Assembly: GCF_018987265.1 (NCBI RefSeq)
Contig: NZ_CP076853.1
Coordinates: forward strand, 3,909,501 to 3,973,500
Length of the DNA stretch: 64,000 bases
From: Rhizobium sp. WYJ-E13
GTDB taxonomy: Bacteria > Pseudomonadota > Alphaproteobacteria > Rhizobiales > Rhizobiaceae
Direction: 5' to 3'
The notes under the pieces: generated by a model
The model's input: the letters and a program-made list of their open reading frames with translations, nothing else
The model's database searches: none
What the model was told of the DNA's origin: nothing
Position numbers and translations under genes: made by a program
In this document: in pieces, positions 38,216 through 48,786 of the stretch
How the letters are laid out: each line of letters opens with the position of its first letter
Numbering within the stretch: the stretch's first letter is position 1

Positions 38216-39010
38216 TCAGGCTGCCAGTCTCTGCCGCTCCCGCTGGATGACCTCCGATGCGAGCTGCAGATAGGCTTGGCTGCCGGCGCACTTCAGATCG
38301 TAGAGAATCGCCGGCTTGCCATATGAAGGCGCCTCTGAAACACGGACATTCCGCGGGATAAGCGTGTGATATACTTTCTCGCCGAGATGGGTCCGCACGT
38401 CGTTGACGACCTGCTGCGCCAGATTGTTGCGGGCGTCGAACATCGTCAGCACGATACCTTGGATGTCAAGCTGGGGGTTGACCGTCCGCCGCACCTGGTT
38501 GACCGTCTCCAGCAGTTGGCTCAAACCTTCAAGCGCAAAGAACTCGCACTGCAGCGGCACCAGTACCGAATGGGCAGCCGCCATGGCATTCATCGTCAGG
38601 AGGTTGAAAGAGGGCGGGCAGTCGAGGAGGATATAAGAAAAAGACATCGCCTCTAAAGAGGACAATGCCTTCCTGAGCTTGAAGACGCGATCGCTCTGCT
38701 GGGAGATTTCCATCTCGACCCCGAGAAGATCCATCGTCGACGGGACAATAAAGAGATTAGGAACAGCCGTTTCCAGCGCGGTCTCAGCGACGCCAGCGTC
38801 CCCAATCATCAGATCGTAAGAGGAAAGCTTACGATTGCGACGATCGATACCCAAACCGGTGCTTGCATTACCCTGTGGATCCAGATCGATAATCAGCACC
38901 CGCTCACCGATGGCGGCGAGGGCGGTTGCCAAATTGATTGCGGTGGTCGTCTTACCAACACCACCCTTCTGATTTGCGATGGTGATAATCCGATTACGTT
39001 CGCCAGCCAT
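38216..39010 (-). CDS. parA: Chromosome partitioning ATPase ParA (Soj family)
   Basis: A 264-residue deviant Walker ATPase that binds DNA non-specifically and moves ParB-parS complexes. The deviant Walker A motif is KGGVGKTT (15-22). Other family stretches are VLIIDLDPQGNASTGLGI and ILLDCPPSFNLLTMNA. Chromosomal-type short N-terminus, without the HTH domain of plasmid ParA proteins. It lies 19 bases after rsmG and 33 bases before parB, in one operon. Confidence 0.97.
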   Translation of the reverse strand: MAGERNRIITIANQKGGVGKTTTAINLATALAAIGERVLIIDLDPQGNASTGLGIDRRNRKLSSYDLMIGDAGVAETALETAVPNLFIVPSTMDLLGVEMEISQQSDRVFKLRKALSSLEAMSFSYILLDCPPSFNLLTMNAMAAAHSVLVPLQCEFFALEGLSQLLETVNQVRRTVNPQLDIQGIVLTMFDARNNLAQQVVNDVRTHLGEKVYHTLIPRNVRVSEAPSYGKPAILYDLKCAGSQAYLQLASEVIQRERQRLAA

Positions 39011-39029
39011 TGCCGCAATATCCGCTTTG

Positions 39030-39647
39030 TTAAACCAAGCGCCGGAGATTTGATATTTCGAGAATTACAGAATCTTGCTCAACAGCGCTATTGTGTTCTA
39101 GCAGATCGAAGGTCCAGCGACCATGCGCTTTCTGGATTTCCCTCTGGTAATCCCGGCCTTTATGAAAAAACGCGCGGCTATTTTCCTTGCCAACCATCCA
39201 GGGCGACGCAAATTCGATCAGCTTTTCGAGATCAGCGAGAGCTCGAGCGGAAATAGCATCGCAGGCAGGGACAGTAGCTGGTGCATCCTCGATTCGGATA
39301 GCATGCACCTCGCCTCTCGCGCCGGTTTCTCGCAGGGCGGTGCGCAGAAATGCTGCCTTCTTGTTGTTGCTCTCCAACAGATGGACCCAGCCGGCTCGCT
39401 GTTCCGCCAGGAAGATCGCGGTGATCACTCCGGGGAAACCGCCGCCACTCCCGAGATCGACCCAAGTTTGAGGGCGAGGGGAGATCTGGAAGATTTGTGC
39501 GCTATCGGCGATATGCCGGCTCCACAGATCGTCCATAGTGGAAGGAGCAACAAGGTTGATCGCCTTGGCCCATTTTGTGAAAAGCTCCGCGAAATACTGC
39601 AGACGCTGCTGTGTTTCACGTGAAACACGTAAACCGTTTAATTCCAT
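39030..39647 (-). CDS. rsmG: 16S rRNA (guanine-527-N7)-methyltransferase
   Basis: A 205-residue SAM-dependent methyltransferase (old name GidB). The SAM site is [21 protein letters not shown], and further family motifs are [20 protein letters not shown] and [20 protein letters not shown]. Its fourth to twelfth codons contain the perfect parS site, read as VSRET in the protein. It follows mnmG by 28 bases and precedes parA by 19, the classic mnmG-rsmG-parA-parB order of bacterial origins. Confidence 0.96.
   Translation of the reverse strand: MELNGLRVSRETQQRLQYFAELFTKWAKAINLVAPSTMDDLWSRHIADSAQIFQISPRPQTWVDLGSGGGFPGVITAIFLAEQRAGWVHLLESNNKKAAFLRTALRETGARGEVHAIRIEDAPATVPACDAISARALADLEKLIEFASPWMVGKENSRAFFHKGRDYQREIQKAHGRWTFDLLEHNSAVEQDSVILEISNLRRLV
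39612..39627. other. parS: Perfect parS site within the 5' end of rsmG
   Basis: TGTTTCACGTGAAACA matches the bacterial parS consensus at all 16 positions and is a perfect palindrome. It lies 0.6 kb from parA and 6.7 kb from the probable origin. Confidence 0.95.
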
Positions 39648-39675
39648 TCCTGAAGACTCTCAAACCTTGCAGTCG

Positions 39676-41550
39676 CTATGCGACTTGCTTACCGGTACCC
39701 TCGCCACGACGCAGATATACCAGCAAGAGCGAAATTGCCGCTGGTGTCATGCCCTCCACCTTAATAGCCTGAGCGATATTAGCGGGCTTTTGTACACTGA
39801 GCTTATTCTTCAATTCGTTCGAGAGCCCCGACAAAAGGCTGTAATCAAAATCACCAGGGATCAAACGCGCCTCATCTCGTCGCTGTACTTCAATAGCCGC
39901 AGCCTGACGGTCCATGTAGACCGAATAGCTTGCTTCAATCTCCAGCGCCTCCACCACCTTCTTGGAGAAAGAGCCCAAACCCTCCCATATCTTGCCCAGA
40001 TCCTCAAAACCATATTCGGGATAGGAAAGAAGTTCATAGGCTGTCCGGCGCTGACCATCCAAATTAAGGTTGAGGCCTGCACGACGAGCCTCGCTAGGCG
40101 TTACCGACAGCGATTGGAGCAGTGATCTGATACTCCGGAGTTCGCTCTGATATGCCGCAAACCGGTCGCGTCGATCTACGGAAATACATCCGAGATCGAT
40201 TGCCATCGGCGTAAGTCGGGCGTCAGCATTATCAGCGCGAAGAGTCAATCGATATTCCGCTCGCGACGTGAACATTCGATATGGTTCCGTAACGCCGCGT
40301 GAAGTCAGATCATCGATCATCACACCGATATAGGAGTCCGCGCGGCTGAAGATACAGGGCGCAGAACTGCTGCTCGAAAGCGCAGCATTGAGACCTGCGG
40401 CAAGCCCCTGCGCGGCAGCCTCCTCGTAGCCTGTCGTTCCATTGATTTGGCCAGCAAGGAAGAGCCCCGGAAGTCTCTTGACCTCCAATGTCGCCGACAG
40501 CTCCCGCGGGTCTACATGGTCATATTCGATCGCATAGCCGGGATGCAAGATTTCCACATGTTCAAGGCCTGGGATTGTTCTGATAAAAGCGGCTTGCACG
40601 TCGGCAGGAAGCGAGGTCGAGATGCCATTCGGATAGACGGTGTCGTCATCCAGCCCTTCAGGCTCCAGGAAGATCTGGTGACCATCCCTCTCGCCGAACT
40701 TGACGAGCTTGTCCTCGATTGAAGGGCAATAGCGAGGGCCAATGCCTTCGATCTGACCCGAGTACATTGCCGATTTCTGCAGGTTCTCCACGATGATGCG
40801 ATGCGTTGCCTCGGTCGTCCGCGTAACTCCGCACTCGACCTGCCGATTCACAATGCGATCCGTCATGAAAGAAAAGGGAATCAGTTCATCGTCCGCTGCC
40901 TGGCGCCCAACCGATTCCCAATCGATCGTCTTTCCACTCAGGCGCGCGGGTGTCCCCGTCTTTAGCCGACCCAGCTTCAGGCCCAAGCGCCCGAACGTCA
41001 CCGAAAGCCCCAGGGAAGGCGGCTCCCCCGTGCGACCAGCGGGGGTCTTCTCGTTTCCTATATGGATAAGACCCCGTAGGAATGTGCCTGTGGTGATAAC
41101 GACGGAAGGGCTCGCAAAAAGCCTTCCATCCTTCATTATTACGCCGGCGACTCGATTATCCCTTATATTTAGGTCAAATGCGTCACCTTCGATTACCTCA
41201 AGGTTTTCGATGGCCTCAATGGCATCCAGCATCGCAAGACGATAAAGCTTGCGATCGGCTTGCGTGCGCGGACCGCGGACCGCTGCACCTTTCTTCTTAT
41301 TCAACATTCGAAACTGGATGCCCGCCGCATCAGCAACGCGGCCCATGAGACCGTCCATCGCATCGATCTCACGCACGAGATGTCCTTTGCCAAGCCCACC
41401 AATGGCCGGATTGCAGGACATGACACCAATCGTGTCGCGGCGATGTGTGATTAGAGCGGTTTTCGCACCCATTCTCGCAGCCGCTGCAGCTGCCTCCGAT
41501 CCGGCATGGCCACCACCGATCACAATAACATCATAACTACTGGCGCTCAT
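39676..41550 (-). CDS. mnmG: tRNA uridine-5-carboxymethylaminomethyl modification enzyme MnmG
   Basis: A 624-residue FAD protein (GidA) that with MnmE builds the 5-carboxymethylaminomethyl group on wobble uridine of several tRNAs. Motifs are the FAD-binding [41 protein letters not shown], and [19 protein letters not shown]. The C-terminal tRNA-binding part includes [16 protein letters not shown]. The ATG at 41550 (MSASSYD) is chosen over a TTG at 41562. It lies between rsmG and mnmE; two parS-like sites lie in the gap before it. Confidence 0.97.
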   Translation of the reverse strand: MSASSYDVIVIGGGHAGSEAAAAAARMGAKTALITHRRDTIGVMSCNPAIGGLGKGHLVREIDAMDGLMGRVADAAGIQFRMLNKKKGAAVRGPRTQADRKLYRLAMLDAIEAIENLEVIEGDAFDLNIRDNRVAGVIMKDGRLFASPSVVITTGTFLRGLIHIGNEKTPAGRTGEPPSLGLSVTFGRLGLKLGRLKTGTPARLSGKTIDWESVGRQAADDELIPFSFMTDRIVNRQVECGVTRTTEATHRIIVENLQKSAMYSGQIEGIGPRYCPSIEDKLVKFGERDGHQIFLEPEGLDDDTVYPNGISTSLPADVQAAFIRTIPGLEHVEILHPGYAIEYDHVDPRELSATLEVKRLPGLFLAGQINGTTGYEEAAAQGLAAGLNAALSSSSSAPCIFSRADSYIGVMIDDLTSRGVTEPYRMFTSRAEYRLTLRADNADARLTPMAIDLGCISVDRRDRFAAYQSELRSIRSLLQSLSVTPSEARRAGLNLNLDGQRRTAYELLSYPEYGFEDLGKIWEGLGSFSKKVVEALEIEASYSVYMDRQAAAIEVQRRDEARLIPGDFDYSLLSGLSNELKNKLSVQKPANIAQAIKVEGMTPAAISLLLVYLRRGEGTGKQVA

Positions 41551-41564
41551 GCGCAACTCCAAAA

Positions 41565-41580
41565 GGTTTCACGTGAAACT
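41565..41580. other. parS: parS-like site between mnmE and mnmG (14 of 16)
   Basis: GGTTTCACGTGAAACT has the full 14-base core GTTTCACGTGAAAC, with only the outermost bases changed. It lies directly upstream of mnmG. Confidence 0.85.
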
Positions 41581-41602
41581 ATTCGCGTGCGGTCGCATCG
41601 AA

Positions 41603-41618
41603 TGTTCCACGTGAATCA
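41603..41618. other. parS: Second parS-like site between mnmE and mnmG (14 of 16)
   Basis: TGTTCCACGTGAATCA keeps CCACGTGAA at its centre and differs at positions 5 and 14. It is 38 bases (start to start) from the first site of the gap. Confidence 0.65.
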
Positions 41619-42938
41619 TTTTCCGATACAGAACTCCGAAAAGATAACGCCAAGAAGATCTTCGACGTCAACGCGTCCGGTAATGCGCCCCAAATGATCA
41701 CCTGCGAGCCTCAAAGATTCTGCTCTGATCTCCAAGCTCTGCTCCGTCTGATCGATTGCGGCCGATAGGGCAGTCAAACATTTCGAAAGTGACTCTTTAT
41801 GCCGCTCACGTGTCGGGACGGATAAGGATAATCCCCCAAACTTCTGTTCGATGACGGAATAAACGTAGTCCCGAAGCTCCGGAAGACCCTCACCCGTCAT
41901 TGTGGAAACCTGAAGCTTATAGGATTCGGCCGAAGGATAGAGATCGCGTTTGGTACCAACAATAACATGCGATGAGGCCCGCTCCAAGTCGGCAGGATCC
42001 ACTGGTACCGCCGAACCCATATCAGTGAGGAAAAGGACGAGGTCGGCGTTGGTCAGTGCCGCCTGTGCCCTCTTGATACCTTCCTGCTCCACGACATCGA
42101 CTGTGTCTCGCAGGCCCGCTGTGTCGTAGAGCTTGACCAGATAGCCATTCAGATTGATGTCCACATGAAGCACATCACGCGTCGTCCCGGCGATATCGGT
42201 AACAATTGCCACATCCCTTTGTGCAAACCAATTCATCAAGCTGGATTTGCCAGAATTGGGCGCCCCGGCAATAACGACCTTAAAGCCGTCGCGCACAATC
42301 TCTCCCATTTCCGCTAGGGAAAGATGATCCTCCATTTCTCTTCGGAGCTCCGTCAGCGACGTCCAGACCTGATCCGAAACAGACCCCGGAACGTCATCTT
42401 CGTCTGGAAAATCAAGTTCCGCCTCGATCAACGCTCGAGAATGCGTAATTCGTTCCGCCCACGAATCATATATGCGCGACAAACCACCCGAACTCTGCTC
42501 AAGGGCTAGGCGACGCTGCATTTCAGTCTCGGCCGCAATGAGGTCAGCTAGTCCCTCAACCTCAACGAGATCAAGCTTGCCATTCTCAAAGGCACGGCGG
42601 CTAAATTCTCCCTCCATCGCAAGCCGTGTTTGCTGAAACGACGATAATTCTCTCAAGAGAGTTGATATAACCGCTTTCGAACCGTGGACCTGGAACTCTG
42701 CGGAATCCTCTCCGGTGAAGGAGGACGGACCCGGAAAGAAGAGAACCACTCCAGCATCGATCGTCAAACCGTTCCGAGTCCGAATCGTTCGGTAGACAGC
42801 AGATCTTGGTGAGGGAACCTTGCCAATCAGATCTTCGAGGATAAGACGTGTCTGTGAACCACTGACACGAACAACAGACACGCCTGACGGCGGAGCGCCG
42901 CTTGAAAGAGCGAATATGGTATCGTTCCACATTTCCAT
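41616..42938 (-). CDS. mnmE: tRNA modification GTPase MnmE
   Basis: A 440-residue GTPase (TrmE) acting with MnmG on tRNA wobble uridine. The N-terminal formyl-THF-binding domain includes [17 protein letters not shown]. The G domain has GAPNSGKSS (225-233), [18 protein letters not shown] and GTKRD. The C-terminus is CIGK, the conserved CxGK end with its cysteine. Two in-frame ATGs (42938 and 42932) are possible starts. It follows rho and its terminator by about 80 bases. Confidence 0.97.
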   Translation of the reverse strand: MEMWNDTIFALSSGAPPSGVSVVRVSGSQTRLILEDLIGKVPSPRSAVYRTIRTRNGLTIDAGVVLFFPGPSSFTGEDSAEFQVHGSKAVISTLLRELSSFQQTRLAMEGEFSRRAFENGKLDLVEVEGLADLIAAETEMQRRLALEQSSGGLSRIYDSWAERITHSRALIEAELDFPDEDDVPGSVSDQVWTSLTELRREMEDHLSLAEMGEIVRDGFKVVIAGAPNSGKSSLMNWFAQRDVAIVTDIAGTTRDVLHVDINLNGYLVKLYDTAGLRDTVDVVEQEGIKRAQAALTNADLVLFLTDMGSAVPVDPADLERASSHVIVGTKRDLYPSAESYKLQVSTMTGEGLPELRDYVYSVIEQKFGGLSLSVPTRERHKESLSKCLTALSAAIDQTEQSLEIRAESLRLAGDHLGRITGRVDVEDLLGVIFSEFCIGK

Positions 42939-42983
42939 ACGGTCTTCAGCCTATCGGTTCATTTCCGGATCAATTTAAAACAG

Positions 42984-43019
42984 AAAAAGGCTGGCGGTCG
43001 CGTAACGACCCACCAGCCT
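42984..43019 (-). terminator. Intrinsic terminator after rho
   Basis: On the minus strand GGCTGGTGGGTCG pairs with CGACCGCCAGCC with one mismatch, followed by TTTTT. It ends the rho transcript, so mnmE starts a new unit. Confidence 0.85.
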
Positions 43020-43043
43020 CAATCTGAGGAATCCGGCTAATGA

Positions 43044-44309
43044 TCAAGTATTCATCGAGTCGAAGAAATCACCATTATTCTTCGTCTGCTTCAGCTTGTC
43101 GATGAGGAATTCGATTGCATCAGTTGTGCCCATCGGAGCAAGGATACGGCGCAGGACAAAGATCTTCTGCAGATCCTGCCGCGGAACGAGCAGATCTTCC
43201 TTGCGGGTGCCCGACTTGAGAATATCCATCGCGGGGAAGATACGCTTGTCGGCAACCTTGCGGTCGAGAACGATTTCCGAGTTACCGGTACCCTTGAACT
43301 CTTCGAAGATGACCTCGTCCATACGGCTGCCGGTGTCGATGAGCGCTGTCGCAATAATGGTCAGCGATCCACCTTCTTCGATATTGCGTGCTGCGCCGAA
43401 GAACCGCTTCGGGCGCTGCAGGGCATTCGCGTCAACACCACCGGTCAGAACCTTACCCGAGGAAGGAACGACGGTATTGTAGGCTCGACCAAGGCGAGTG
43501 ATGGAATCGAGCAGGATGACGACATCGCGGCCGTGTTCCACAAGGCGCTTGGCCTTTTCGATCACCATTTCGGCGACCTGAACGTGCCGGACCGCCGGCT
43601 CATCGAATGTCGACGAAATGACTTCTCCGCGGACCGACCGCTGCATGTCCGTGACTTCTTCCGGACGTTCGTCGATCAGCAGAACGATCAGATAGCATTC
43701 GGGATGATTCGCGGTGATCGAGTGAGCGATGTTCTGCAGGAGAACCGTTTTACCCGTACGCGGCGGAGCAACGATCAGACCGCGCTGGCCTTTGCCGAGA
43801 GGCGCCACGAGATCGATGACGCGCGGCGAAAGATCCTTGGAGGTTGGAACATCAAGTTCCATCTTGAAACGCTCGTTCGGATAGAGCGGCGTCAGGTTGT
43901 CGAAGTGGACCTTGTGACGGATCTTTTCCGGATCGTCAAAATTGATCGTGTTGACCTTTAGAAGCGCGAAATAGCGTTCGCCCTCCTTCGGACCACGGAT
44001 CGGACCCTCCACCGTATCGCCGGTCTTCAGCGAGAAGCGACGGATCTGGGAAGGAGAGATGTAGATATCGTCCGGGCCGGGCAGATAGTTGGCATTTGCG
44101 GAACGAAGAAACCCGAAACCATCCTGCAGGACTTCTACAACGCCTTCGCCGATGATTTCGATATCCTGACTGGCAAGAACCTTGAGGATTGCAAACATGA
44201 GCTCCTGCTTGCGCATCGTGCTCGCATTCTCGACCTCGAGCGATTCGGCAAAAGCCAAAAGATCCGTCGGGGATTTACTCTTAAGTTCCTGAAGCTTCAT
44301 TTCAGCCAT
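43044..44309 (-). CDS. rho: Transcription termination factor Rho
   Basis: A 421-residue hexameric RNA helicase. The N-terminal RNA-binding region reads [20 protein letters not shown], followed by the cold-shock-like [20 protein letters not shown]. The ATPase core has the Walker [19 protein letters not shown] and the Walker [12 protein letters not shown], with the Q/R-loop further on. The ATG at 44309 gives the family N-terminus; a longer reading to 44405 adds a leader unlike Rho. The 196-base gap to hemJ holds no other gene and should contain its promoter and leader. Confidence 0.97.
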   Translation of the reverse strand: MAEMKLQELKSKSPTDLLAFAESLEVENASTMRKQELMFAILKVLASQDIEIIGEGVVEVLQDGFGFLRSANANYLPGPDDIYISPSQIRRFSLKTGDTVEGPIRGPKEGERYFALLKVNTINFDDPEKIRHKVHFDNLTPLYPNERFKMELDVPTSKDLSPRVIDLVAPLGKGQRGLIVAPPRTGKTVLLQNIAHSITANHPECYLIVLLIDERPEEVTDMQRSVRGEVISSTFDEPAVRHVQVAEMVIEKAKRLVEHGRDVVILLDSITRLGRAYNTVVPSSGKVLTGGVDANALQRPKRFFGAARNIEEGGSLTIIATALIDTGSRMDEVIFEEFKGTGNSEIVLDRKVADKRIFPAMDILKSGTRKEDLLVPRQDLQKIFVLRRILAPMGTTDAIEFLIDKLKQTKNNGDFFDSMNT

Positions 44310-44505
44310 GAAGTGACCAATACTCTTTATTTTAGAAGGGGAAAGGCGATGTTGGGTCGTATTCGGTACTGCGAAAGGGCTCGCAGGCGACTGAACTCTA
44401 CACACATGCCACGAAGATGAGATGGCCGGAAAATAGCGAGTCGGAACCCGGCCCGCAAGGGGGCTGCTTAAAATGACTGAAATTTAACCCGCACCATCCC
44501 AGGCA

Positions 44506-45042
44506 TCAAAAAGGCTTCACTACGACGAGGATCACGATGAGGATCATCAGCACCGTCGGTGCCTCATTCATGAAGCGCCAGTAACGAGCCGAGCGACGGT
44601 TCTCGTCCCGTTCGAACACCCGCACAGCCCTGCTGAAAAAGATATGGACAATCGTCAGAAGGACGACCAAGCCGATCTTTGCATGCAGCCAGCCCCCCTG
44701 AAAATCATAAACCGACCAGGCAAGATAAAGACCGAGAATCCAGGTCAGCATCATGGCCGGGTTCATGATGATCCTGAGCAGGCGGCGCTCCATCACCTTG
44801 AAGGTCTCGGATTGAACCGAACCGGGTTCCGCATCCGTGTGATAGATGAAAAGCCGCGGCATGTAGAAAAGCCCGGCCATCCACGAGATCACCGCGATGA
44901 TGTGGAGAGCCTTGATCCAGAGATAGAGATTGTCGGGGTTCCAGGCGAAGAGCCCGACGGCAAGAAGTGCAAAGAAGATCAGCGCAAAATGCGCCCGCCG
45001 GCGGGCATAGGCACCCGGCTTTTGATCCGTCTGCTTTTCCAT
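44506..45042 (-). CDS. hemJ: Protoporphyrinogen IX oxidase HemJ
   Basis: A 178-residue, four-helix membrane protein of the HemJ (CopD/YggT-like UPF0093) family, which oxidises protoporphyrinogen IX to protoporphyrin IX. The key stretch is KALHIIAVISWMAGLFYMPR with the heme-ligand histidine. The second conserved region is RIIMNPAMMLTWILGLYLAW. A basic N-terminal tail precedes it. Its ATG overlaps the hemE stop by one base (TGATG), so the two heme genes are coupled. Confidence 0.92.
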   Translation of the reverse strand: MEKQTDQKPGAYARRRAHFALIFFALLAVGLFAWNPDNLYLWIKALHIIAVISWMAGLFYMPRLFIYHTDAEPGSVQSETFKVMERRLLRIIMNPAMMLTWILGLYLAWSVYDFQGGWLHAKIGLVVLLTIVHIFFSRAVRVFERDENRRSARYWRFMNEAPTVLMILIVILVVVKPF

Positions 45043-46070
45043 CACGCAGCCCCCGCGCCACGCACGCGCTCGACGAGCAGGCGCACATTCTCCGGATCCG
45101 CCTGCGGTGTGATGCCGTGACCGAGATTGAAGATCAGCGGTCCATTTCCAAGCACCTGAAGAATGTCGTCGATACCTTCCTCCAACGAACGACCGCCAGC
45201 CACGACCCTCATCGGATCGAGATTGCCCTGCACTGGTCCATCCTTCTGCAGCTCGGCCGCAAAGGCGAGCGGGACGGACCAGTCGAGCCCGATCGCATCC
45301 GCGCCCGTCTTCTGCCGATAGGTCTTCAGCATGTAACCCGCCCCCTTGGCAAAGGCGATGATCCGCGCCTGCGGCCGCCGCGCCTTGATGGAAGTAATCA
45401 TGCGAGCAACGGGCCGAATAGCAAAAGCCTCGAATTCTCTCTCGCCGAGAACACCGGCCCAAGAATCGAAGATCTGCACCGCATCAGCGCCCGCATCGAT
45501 CTGCGCCACGAGATAGTCGGCCGAAACATCAGCAAGCAACATCAGCAAATGCTCGAACGCGCGCGGATGCCTATAGGCAAAGAGACGGGCAGGCGCCTGG
45601 TCCGGTGTGCCGTGACCGGCAATCATATAGGTAGCCACCGTCCACGGCGCTCCGCAGAAACCGAGAAGCGTCGTCTCCAAAGGAAGCTCTTTCCTCAGAC
45701 GCCGCACCGTCTCCAGCACCGGCTGCAGGTAGCCGACGACATTCTCTCCATCCAGACCGGCAATACCCGCCTCATCGATCGGATCCATTTCCGGACCATG
45801 TCCCTCGGTGAAACGCACATTGCGCTTCATCGCATCAGGAATAACCAGGATGTCCGAAAACAGGATGGCAGCATCAAAGCCGTAGCGCCGTATCGGCTGG
45901 AGCGTAACCTCTACGGCATAGTCCGGCGAATAACAGAGATCGAGGAAACTTCCAGCCTTGGCGCGTGTTTCTCTGTATTCAGGCAGATACCGGCCTGCCT
46001 GTCTCATCAGCCAGAGAGGAGGTGGGGTCAGAGTTTCACCGTCGAGAACCCGCATGATTTTCCGGCGCAT
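45042..46070 (-). CDS. hemE: Uroporphyrinogen decarboxylase
   Basis: A 342-residue enzyme converting uroporphyrinogen III to coproporphyrinogen III. The N-terminal signature is [19 protein letters not shown], where Arg and Asp residues bind the substrate carboxylates. Also visible are [14 protein letters not shown] and [11 protein letters not shown]. The ATG at 46070 ([11 protein letters not shown]) is preferred over a TTG at 46079. It borders the probable replication origin, as hemE does in Caulobacter crescentus and Sinorhizobium meliloti. Confidence 0.97.
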   Translation of the reverse strand: MRRKIMRVLDGETLTPPPLWLMRQAGRYLPEYRETRAKAGSFLDLCYSPDYAVEVTLQPIRRYGFDAAILFSDILVIPDAMKRNVRFTEGHGPEMDPIDEAGIAGLDGENVVGYLQPVLETVRRLRKELPLETTLLGFCGAPWTVATYMIAGHGTPDQAPARLFAYRHPRAFEHLLMLLADVSADYLVAQIDAGADAVQIFDSWAGVLGEREFEAFAIRPVARMITSIKARRPQARIIAFAKGAGYMLKTYRQKTGADAIGLDWSVPLAFAAELQKDGPVQGNLDPMRVVAGGRSLEEGIDDILQVLGNGPLIFNLGHGITPQADPENVRLLVERVRGAGAA

Positions 46071-46297
46071 TTCGCTCAAGCGCTTCTTCCCTATAAAAAT
46101 CCAAAGATATTTTAAAAGGTTTCTATTTCTTAGAGTCGGTGTCTATCAAGGATTAAAATCCATCCACCACTGACGCCAATTGTCACGCAGCTCGGAACAA
46201 TTAGAATAAAAAATTGCCTCTCGTTTTGAAAAGCATGGAAAATCCGAATCCTGAAAAGATTCCAGAGGCTTCGCCAATACCGGTTCGAAACGGTCTC

Positions 46298-46306
46298 TGT
46301 GGATAG
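46298..46306 (+). promoter_or_regulatory. DnaA-box-like site TGTGGATAG
   Basis: Eight of nine bases match TGTGGATAA. It is followed 11 bases later (start to start) by TGTGGACCA at 46309-46317, about one helical turn, so the pair could bind DnaA on one face. Confidence 0.6.
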
Positions 46307-46386
46307 GCTGTGGACCAATGAAGGACATATCGACATCGTCCCCTTGATTCACAAGCATCGAAGATATGACAACGCAAAAACCGGAA

Positions 46387-46395
46387 TGTGGATAA
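46387..46395 (+). promoter_or_regulatory. Consensus DnaA box TGTGGATAA
   Basis: Perfect match to the strong DnaA box (complement TTATCCACA), 90 bases before the PPSR start. Confidence 0.75.
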
Positions 46396-46480
46396 AGAGG
46401 CAGGTTTTCCCTTGCCTCGGTCCACCCCGGCCCATTAGCTCTTCGCCATCCAGTCTTTTCAACAGGCGACGGAAAATAGC

Positions 46481-47302
46481 GTGGAGAACAGAACCAACTT
46501 CTTCCATCTGCATCTGATTTCTGACTCGACCGGGGAGACTCTCATCTCGGCCGGCCGGGCCGCATCAGCGCAATTCAAGTCCGCCCAGCCAATCGAACAT
46601 GTCTATCCGCTGATCCGGAATCGCAGGCAATTGATGCCGGTTCTCCAGGCAATCGACAATGAACCCGGCATCGTGCTCTACACGATCGTCGACCGCGAAC
46701 TCGCAAGCCTCATCGATGAGCGCTGTGCGGAGATGGGTGTGGCATCCGTCAATGTCCTGGAGCCGGTCATCGGTGCGTTCCAGATCTATCTCGGTGCGCC
46801 ATCAAGGCGCCGCGTCGGCGCCCAGCATGTCATGAACGCCGGATACTTTGCCCGTATCGAAGCCCTGAACTTCACCATGGATCACGATGACGGTCAGATG
46901 CATGAAGACTATAACGAAGCCGATGTCGTCATCGTCGGCATCAGCCGCACGTCAAAAACACCAACCAGTATCTATCTTGCAAACCGCGGCATCAAGACGG
47001 CGAACATACCGATCGTCTATGGCGTGCCTTTGCCCGAGGGTCTGCTGACTGCAACCAGACCCCTGATCGTCTGCCTCATCGCCACCACCGACCGGATTTC
47101 CCAAGTTCGGGAAAATCGCCTGCTCGGAACGACACCCGGTTTCGACCGCGAGCATTATACCGACCGGGCGGCAATCTCGGAGGAGCTGAAATATGCACGC
47201 TCCCTCTGTGCCCGGCATAATTGGCCGATGATCGATGTGACGCGGCGCTCGATCGAGGAAACGGCGGCGGCCATCGTTGCCCTGCGGCCGAAGCTGCGTT
47301 AA
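46481..47302 (+). CDS. Pyruvate, phosphate dikinase regulatory protein (PPSR, DUF299)
   Basis: A 273-residue bifunctional kinase/phosphorylase. It phosphorylates (with ADP) and dephosphorylates PPDK or PEP synthetase. Motifs are the N-terminal [18 protein letters not shown] and the P-loop GISRTSKT (153-160) followed by [12 protein letters not shown]. The start is a GTG at 46481. It is the first gene right of the probable origin and leads maf-aroE-coaE-dnaQ, with a 34-base gap to maf. Confidence 0.92.
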   Translation: MENRTNFFHLHLISDSTGETLISAGRAASAQFKSAQPIEHVYPLIRNRRQLMPVLQAIDNEPGIVLYTIVDRELASLIDERCAEMGVASVNVLEPVIGAFQIYLGAPSRRRVGAQHVMNAGYFARIEALNFTMDHDDGQMHEDYNEADVVIVGISRTSKTPTSIYLANRGIKTANIPIVYGVPLPEGLLTATRPLIVCLIATTDRISQVRENRLLGTTPGFDREHYTDRAAISEELKYARSLCARHNWPMIDVTRRSIEETAAAIVALRPKLR

Positions 47303-47336
47303 GCGCTGAACAACTGAATTGTTGTCGAGGACCTGG

Positions 47337-47936
47337 ATGACACCGAAGCTCGTTCTTGCATCGTCGAGCCCGTTCCGCCACATGCTGATGGAAAATGCCG
47401 GCCTCGCTTTCGAAGCACATGCTGCTCAGATAGACGAGCGGGCAATAGAAGCGCCGTTGGAAAAATCGGGGGCTACGCCGGATGAAGTAGCGCTCGTTCT
47501 GGCGGAGGCAAAAGCGGAATATGTCAGCCGGCGCTTCAGCGCCGCGCTGATCATCGGCTCGGACCAGACGATGTCACTTGGCTCTCAGGTTTTTCACAAA
47601 CCGGAAGATATGACCGATGCTGCCAATCATCTGCGTGTGCTTGCAGGTAAGACACATCGCCTGAACAGCGCGATCGCAATCGTCAGAGACGGTGAAGTCT
47701 TGTGGCGGCACGTCGCGCACGCCGAACTGAAGATGCGACCGCTGACGGACGATTTCATTGCGCGTCATCTGGAACGCGTCGGTGTAAAGGCACTGGCGAG
47801 CGTCGGGGCCTATCAACTGGAGGGGGAGGGGATCCAGCTTTTCGAGAAAATCGACGGCGACTATTTCACAATCCTTGGCCTGCCGATGTTACCGCTCCTT
47901 GCAAAACTCCGGGAACTGGAAGCGATCGATGGATGA
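47337..47936 (+). CDS. maf: Maf-family nucleotide pyrophosphatase
   Basis: A 199-residue protein of the Maf/YceF house-cleaning pyrophosphatase family, which hydrolyses non-canonical or methylated nucleoside triphosphates. The N-terminal [19 protein letters not shown] is diagnostic, with [10 protein letters not shown] as the metal-site region. The ATG at 47337 ([11 protein letters not shown]) is preferred over a TTG at 47319. Its last eight bases overlap aroE. Substrate preference (dTTP/UTP versus m7GTP) is not visible. Confidence 0.9.
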   Translation: MTPKLVLASSSPFRHMLMENAGLAFEAHAAQIDERAIEAPLEKSGATPDEVALVLAEAKAEYVSRRFSAALIIGSDQTMSLGSQVFHKPEDMTDAANHLRVLAGKTHRLNSAIAIVRDGEVLWRHVAHAELKMRPLTDDFIARHLERVGVKALASVGAYQLEGEGIQLFEKIDGDYFTILGLPMLPLLAKLRELEAIDG

Positions 47937-48786
47937 TTCACGTGAAACACTAGGGCCGAAAGCGTTTGTCACGGGCTTTCCAGTCAGACACTCGCGTTCA
48001 CCATTGATCCACGGTCATTGGCTGAAGACGCTCAATCTGCCCGGCAGTTACCGCGCCCATGAGGTCGCCCCGGAAGCCTTTGCGAATTTTATCGCCTCCC
48101 TGCGAGACGGCAGGGCCGGTTTCATCGGCGGCAACGTCACAATCCCTCACAAGGAATTGGCCTTCAAACTGACCGATCAGCCCGATGAGCTCTCGGAAGA
48201 ACTCGGCGCCTCGAATACGCTGTGGCTGGAGGACGGAAAACTTGTCGCAACCAACACGGATGGCCGAGGCTTCACTGCTAATCTCGATGAACGCCATCCC
48301 GGCTGGGACCGGCACGATAGGGTCGTGATCTTTGGCGCCGGCGGTGCGAGCCGAGCGGTCATCCAGGCTGTCCGTGACCGAGGCTTCAGCGAAATCCACG
48401 TCGTCAATCGCACGGTCGAGCGGGCGCGGGAACTGGCCGACCGCTTCGGCCCGAAGGTCCATGCCCATACGATGGCGGCTCTCGGCGAAGTGATGAAAGG
48501 GGCCGGACTATTCGTCAACACCACGTCCCTTGGAATGGATGGGGACGCGGCACCGATGATCGACTTCTCGCCGCTGGCCTCGGATGCTGTCGGTACCGAC
48601 ATTGTCTATGTGCCGCTGAAAACGCCGATCCTCGCTCAGGCGGAGGAGCAAGGTTTTGTCATTGTCGATGGCCTTGGCATGCTGTTGCATCAGGCCGTGC
48701 CGGGATTTGAAAAATGGTTCGGCAAACGGCCCGTCGTCGATGAAACGCTGCGGGCTCTGATAATAGCGGATATGGAAAAACACTGA
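47929..48786 (+). CDS. aroE: Shikimate dehydrogenase
   Basis: A 285-residue NADPH enzyme reducing 3-dehydroshikimate to shikimate in aromatic amino-acid synthesis. The substrate motif [11 protein letters not shown] starts at residue 21, the catalytic lysine is Lys75 in GNVTIPHKE, and the NADP loop is [14 protein letters not shown]. The ATG at 47929 overlaps maf by eight bases, and its stop overlaps coaE as TGATG. A near-perfect parS site (47934-47949) lies in its first codons and reads DSRET. Confidence 0.96.
   Translation: MDDSRETLGPKAFVTGFPVRHSRSPLIHGHWLKTLNLPGSYRAHEVAPEAFANFIASLRDGRAGFIGGNVTIPHKELAFKLTDQPDELSEELGASNTLWLEDGKLVATNTDGRGFTANLDERHPGWDRHDRVVIFGAGGASRAVIQAVRDRGFSEIHVVNRTVERARELADRFGPKVHAHTMAALGEVMKGAGLFVNTTSLGMDGDAAPMIDFSPLASDAVGTDIVYVPLKTPILAQAEEQGFVIVDGLGMLLHQAVPGFEKWFGKRPVVDETLRALIIADMEKH
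47934..47949. other. parS: parS-like site at the maf/aroE overlap (15 of 16)
   Basis: TGATTCACGTGAAACA differs from the consensus only at position 3. It lies 1.6 kb to the right of the probable origin, opposite to the rsmG and mnm sites, so the origin sits between parS sites. Confidence 0.85.

Larger units (their letters stand above)
46071..46480. other. oriC: Probable chromosomal replication origin (oriC)
   Basis: The 410-base gap beside hemE has no convincing gene. It carries DnaA-box-like sequences at 46298-46306, 46309-46317, 46345-46353 (minus) and 46387-46395; the last is a perfect TGTGGATAA. It has AT-rich stretches at about 46091-46130 and 46196-46215. GANTC (CcrM methylation) sites lie at 46133, 46246, 46258 and 46346. 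Gene orientation switches here from mostly leftward to mostly rightward. A hemE-adjacent origin is established for related alphaproteobacteria; this assignment is inference from position and motifs. Confidence 0.8.

Noticed and set aside
46071..46480. CtrA binding sites in the origin
   Set aside because: No TTAA-N7-TTAA spacing was found on inspection.
46130..46517. Several 68-74-codon frames in the hemE-PPSR gap
   Set aside because: They overlap each other in different frames, lack family features and fall in the probable origin.
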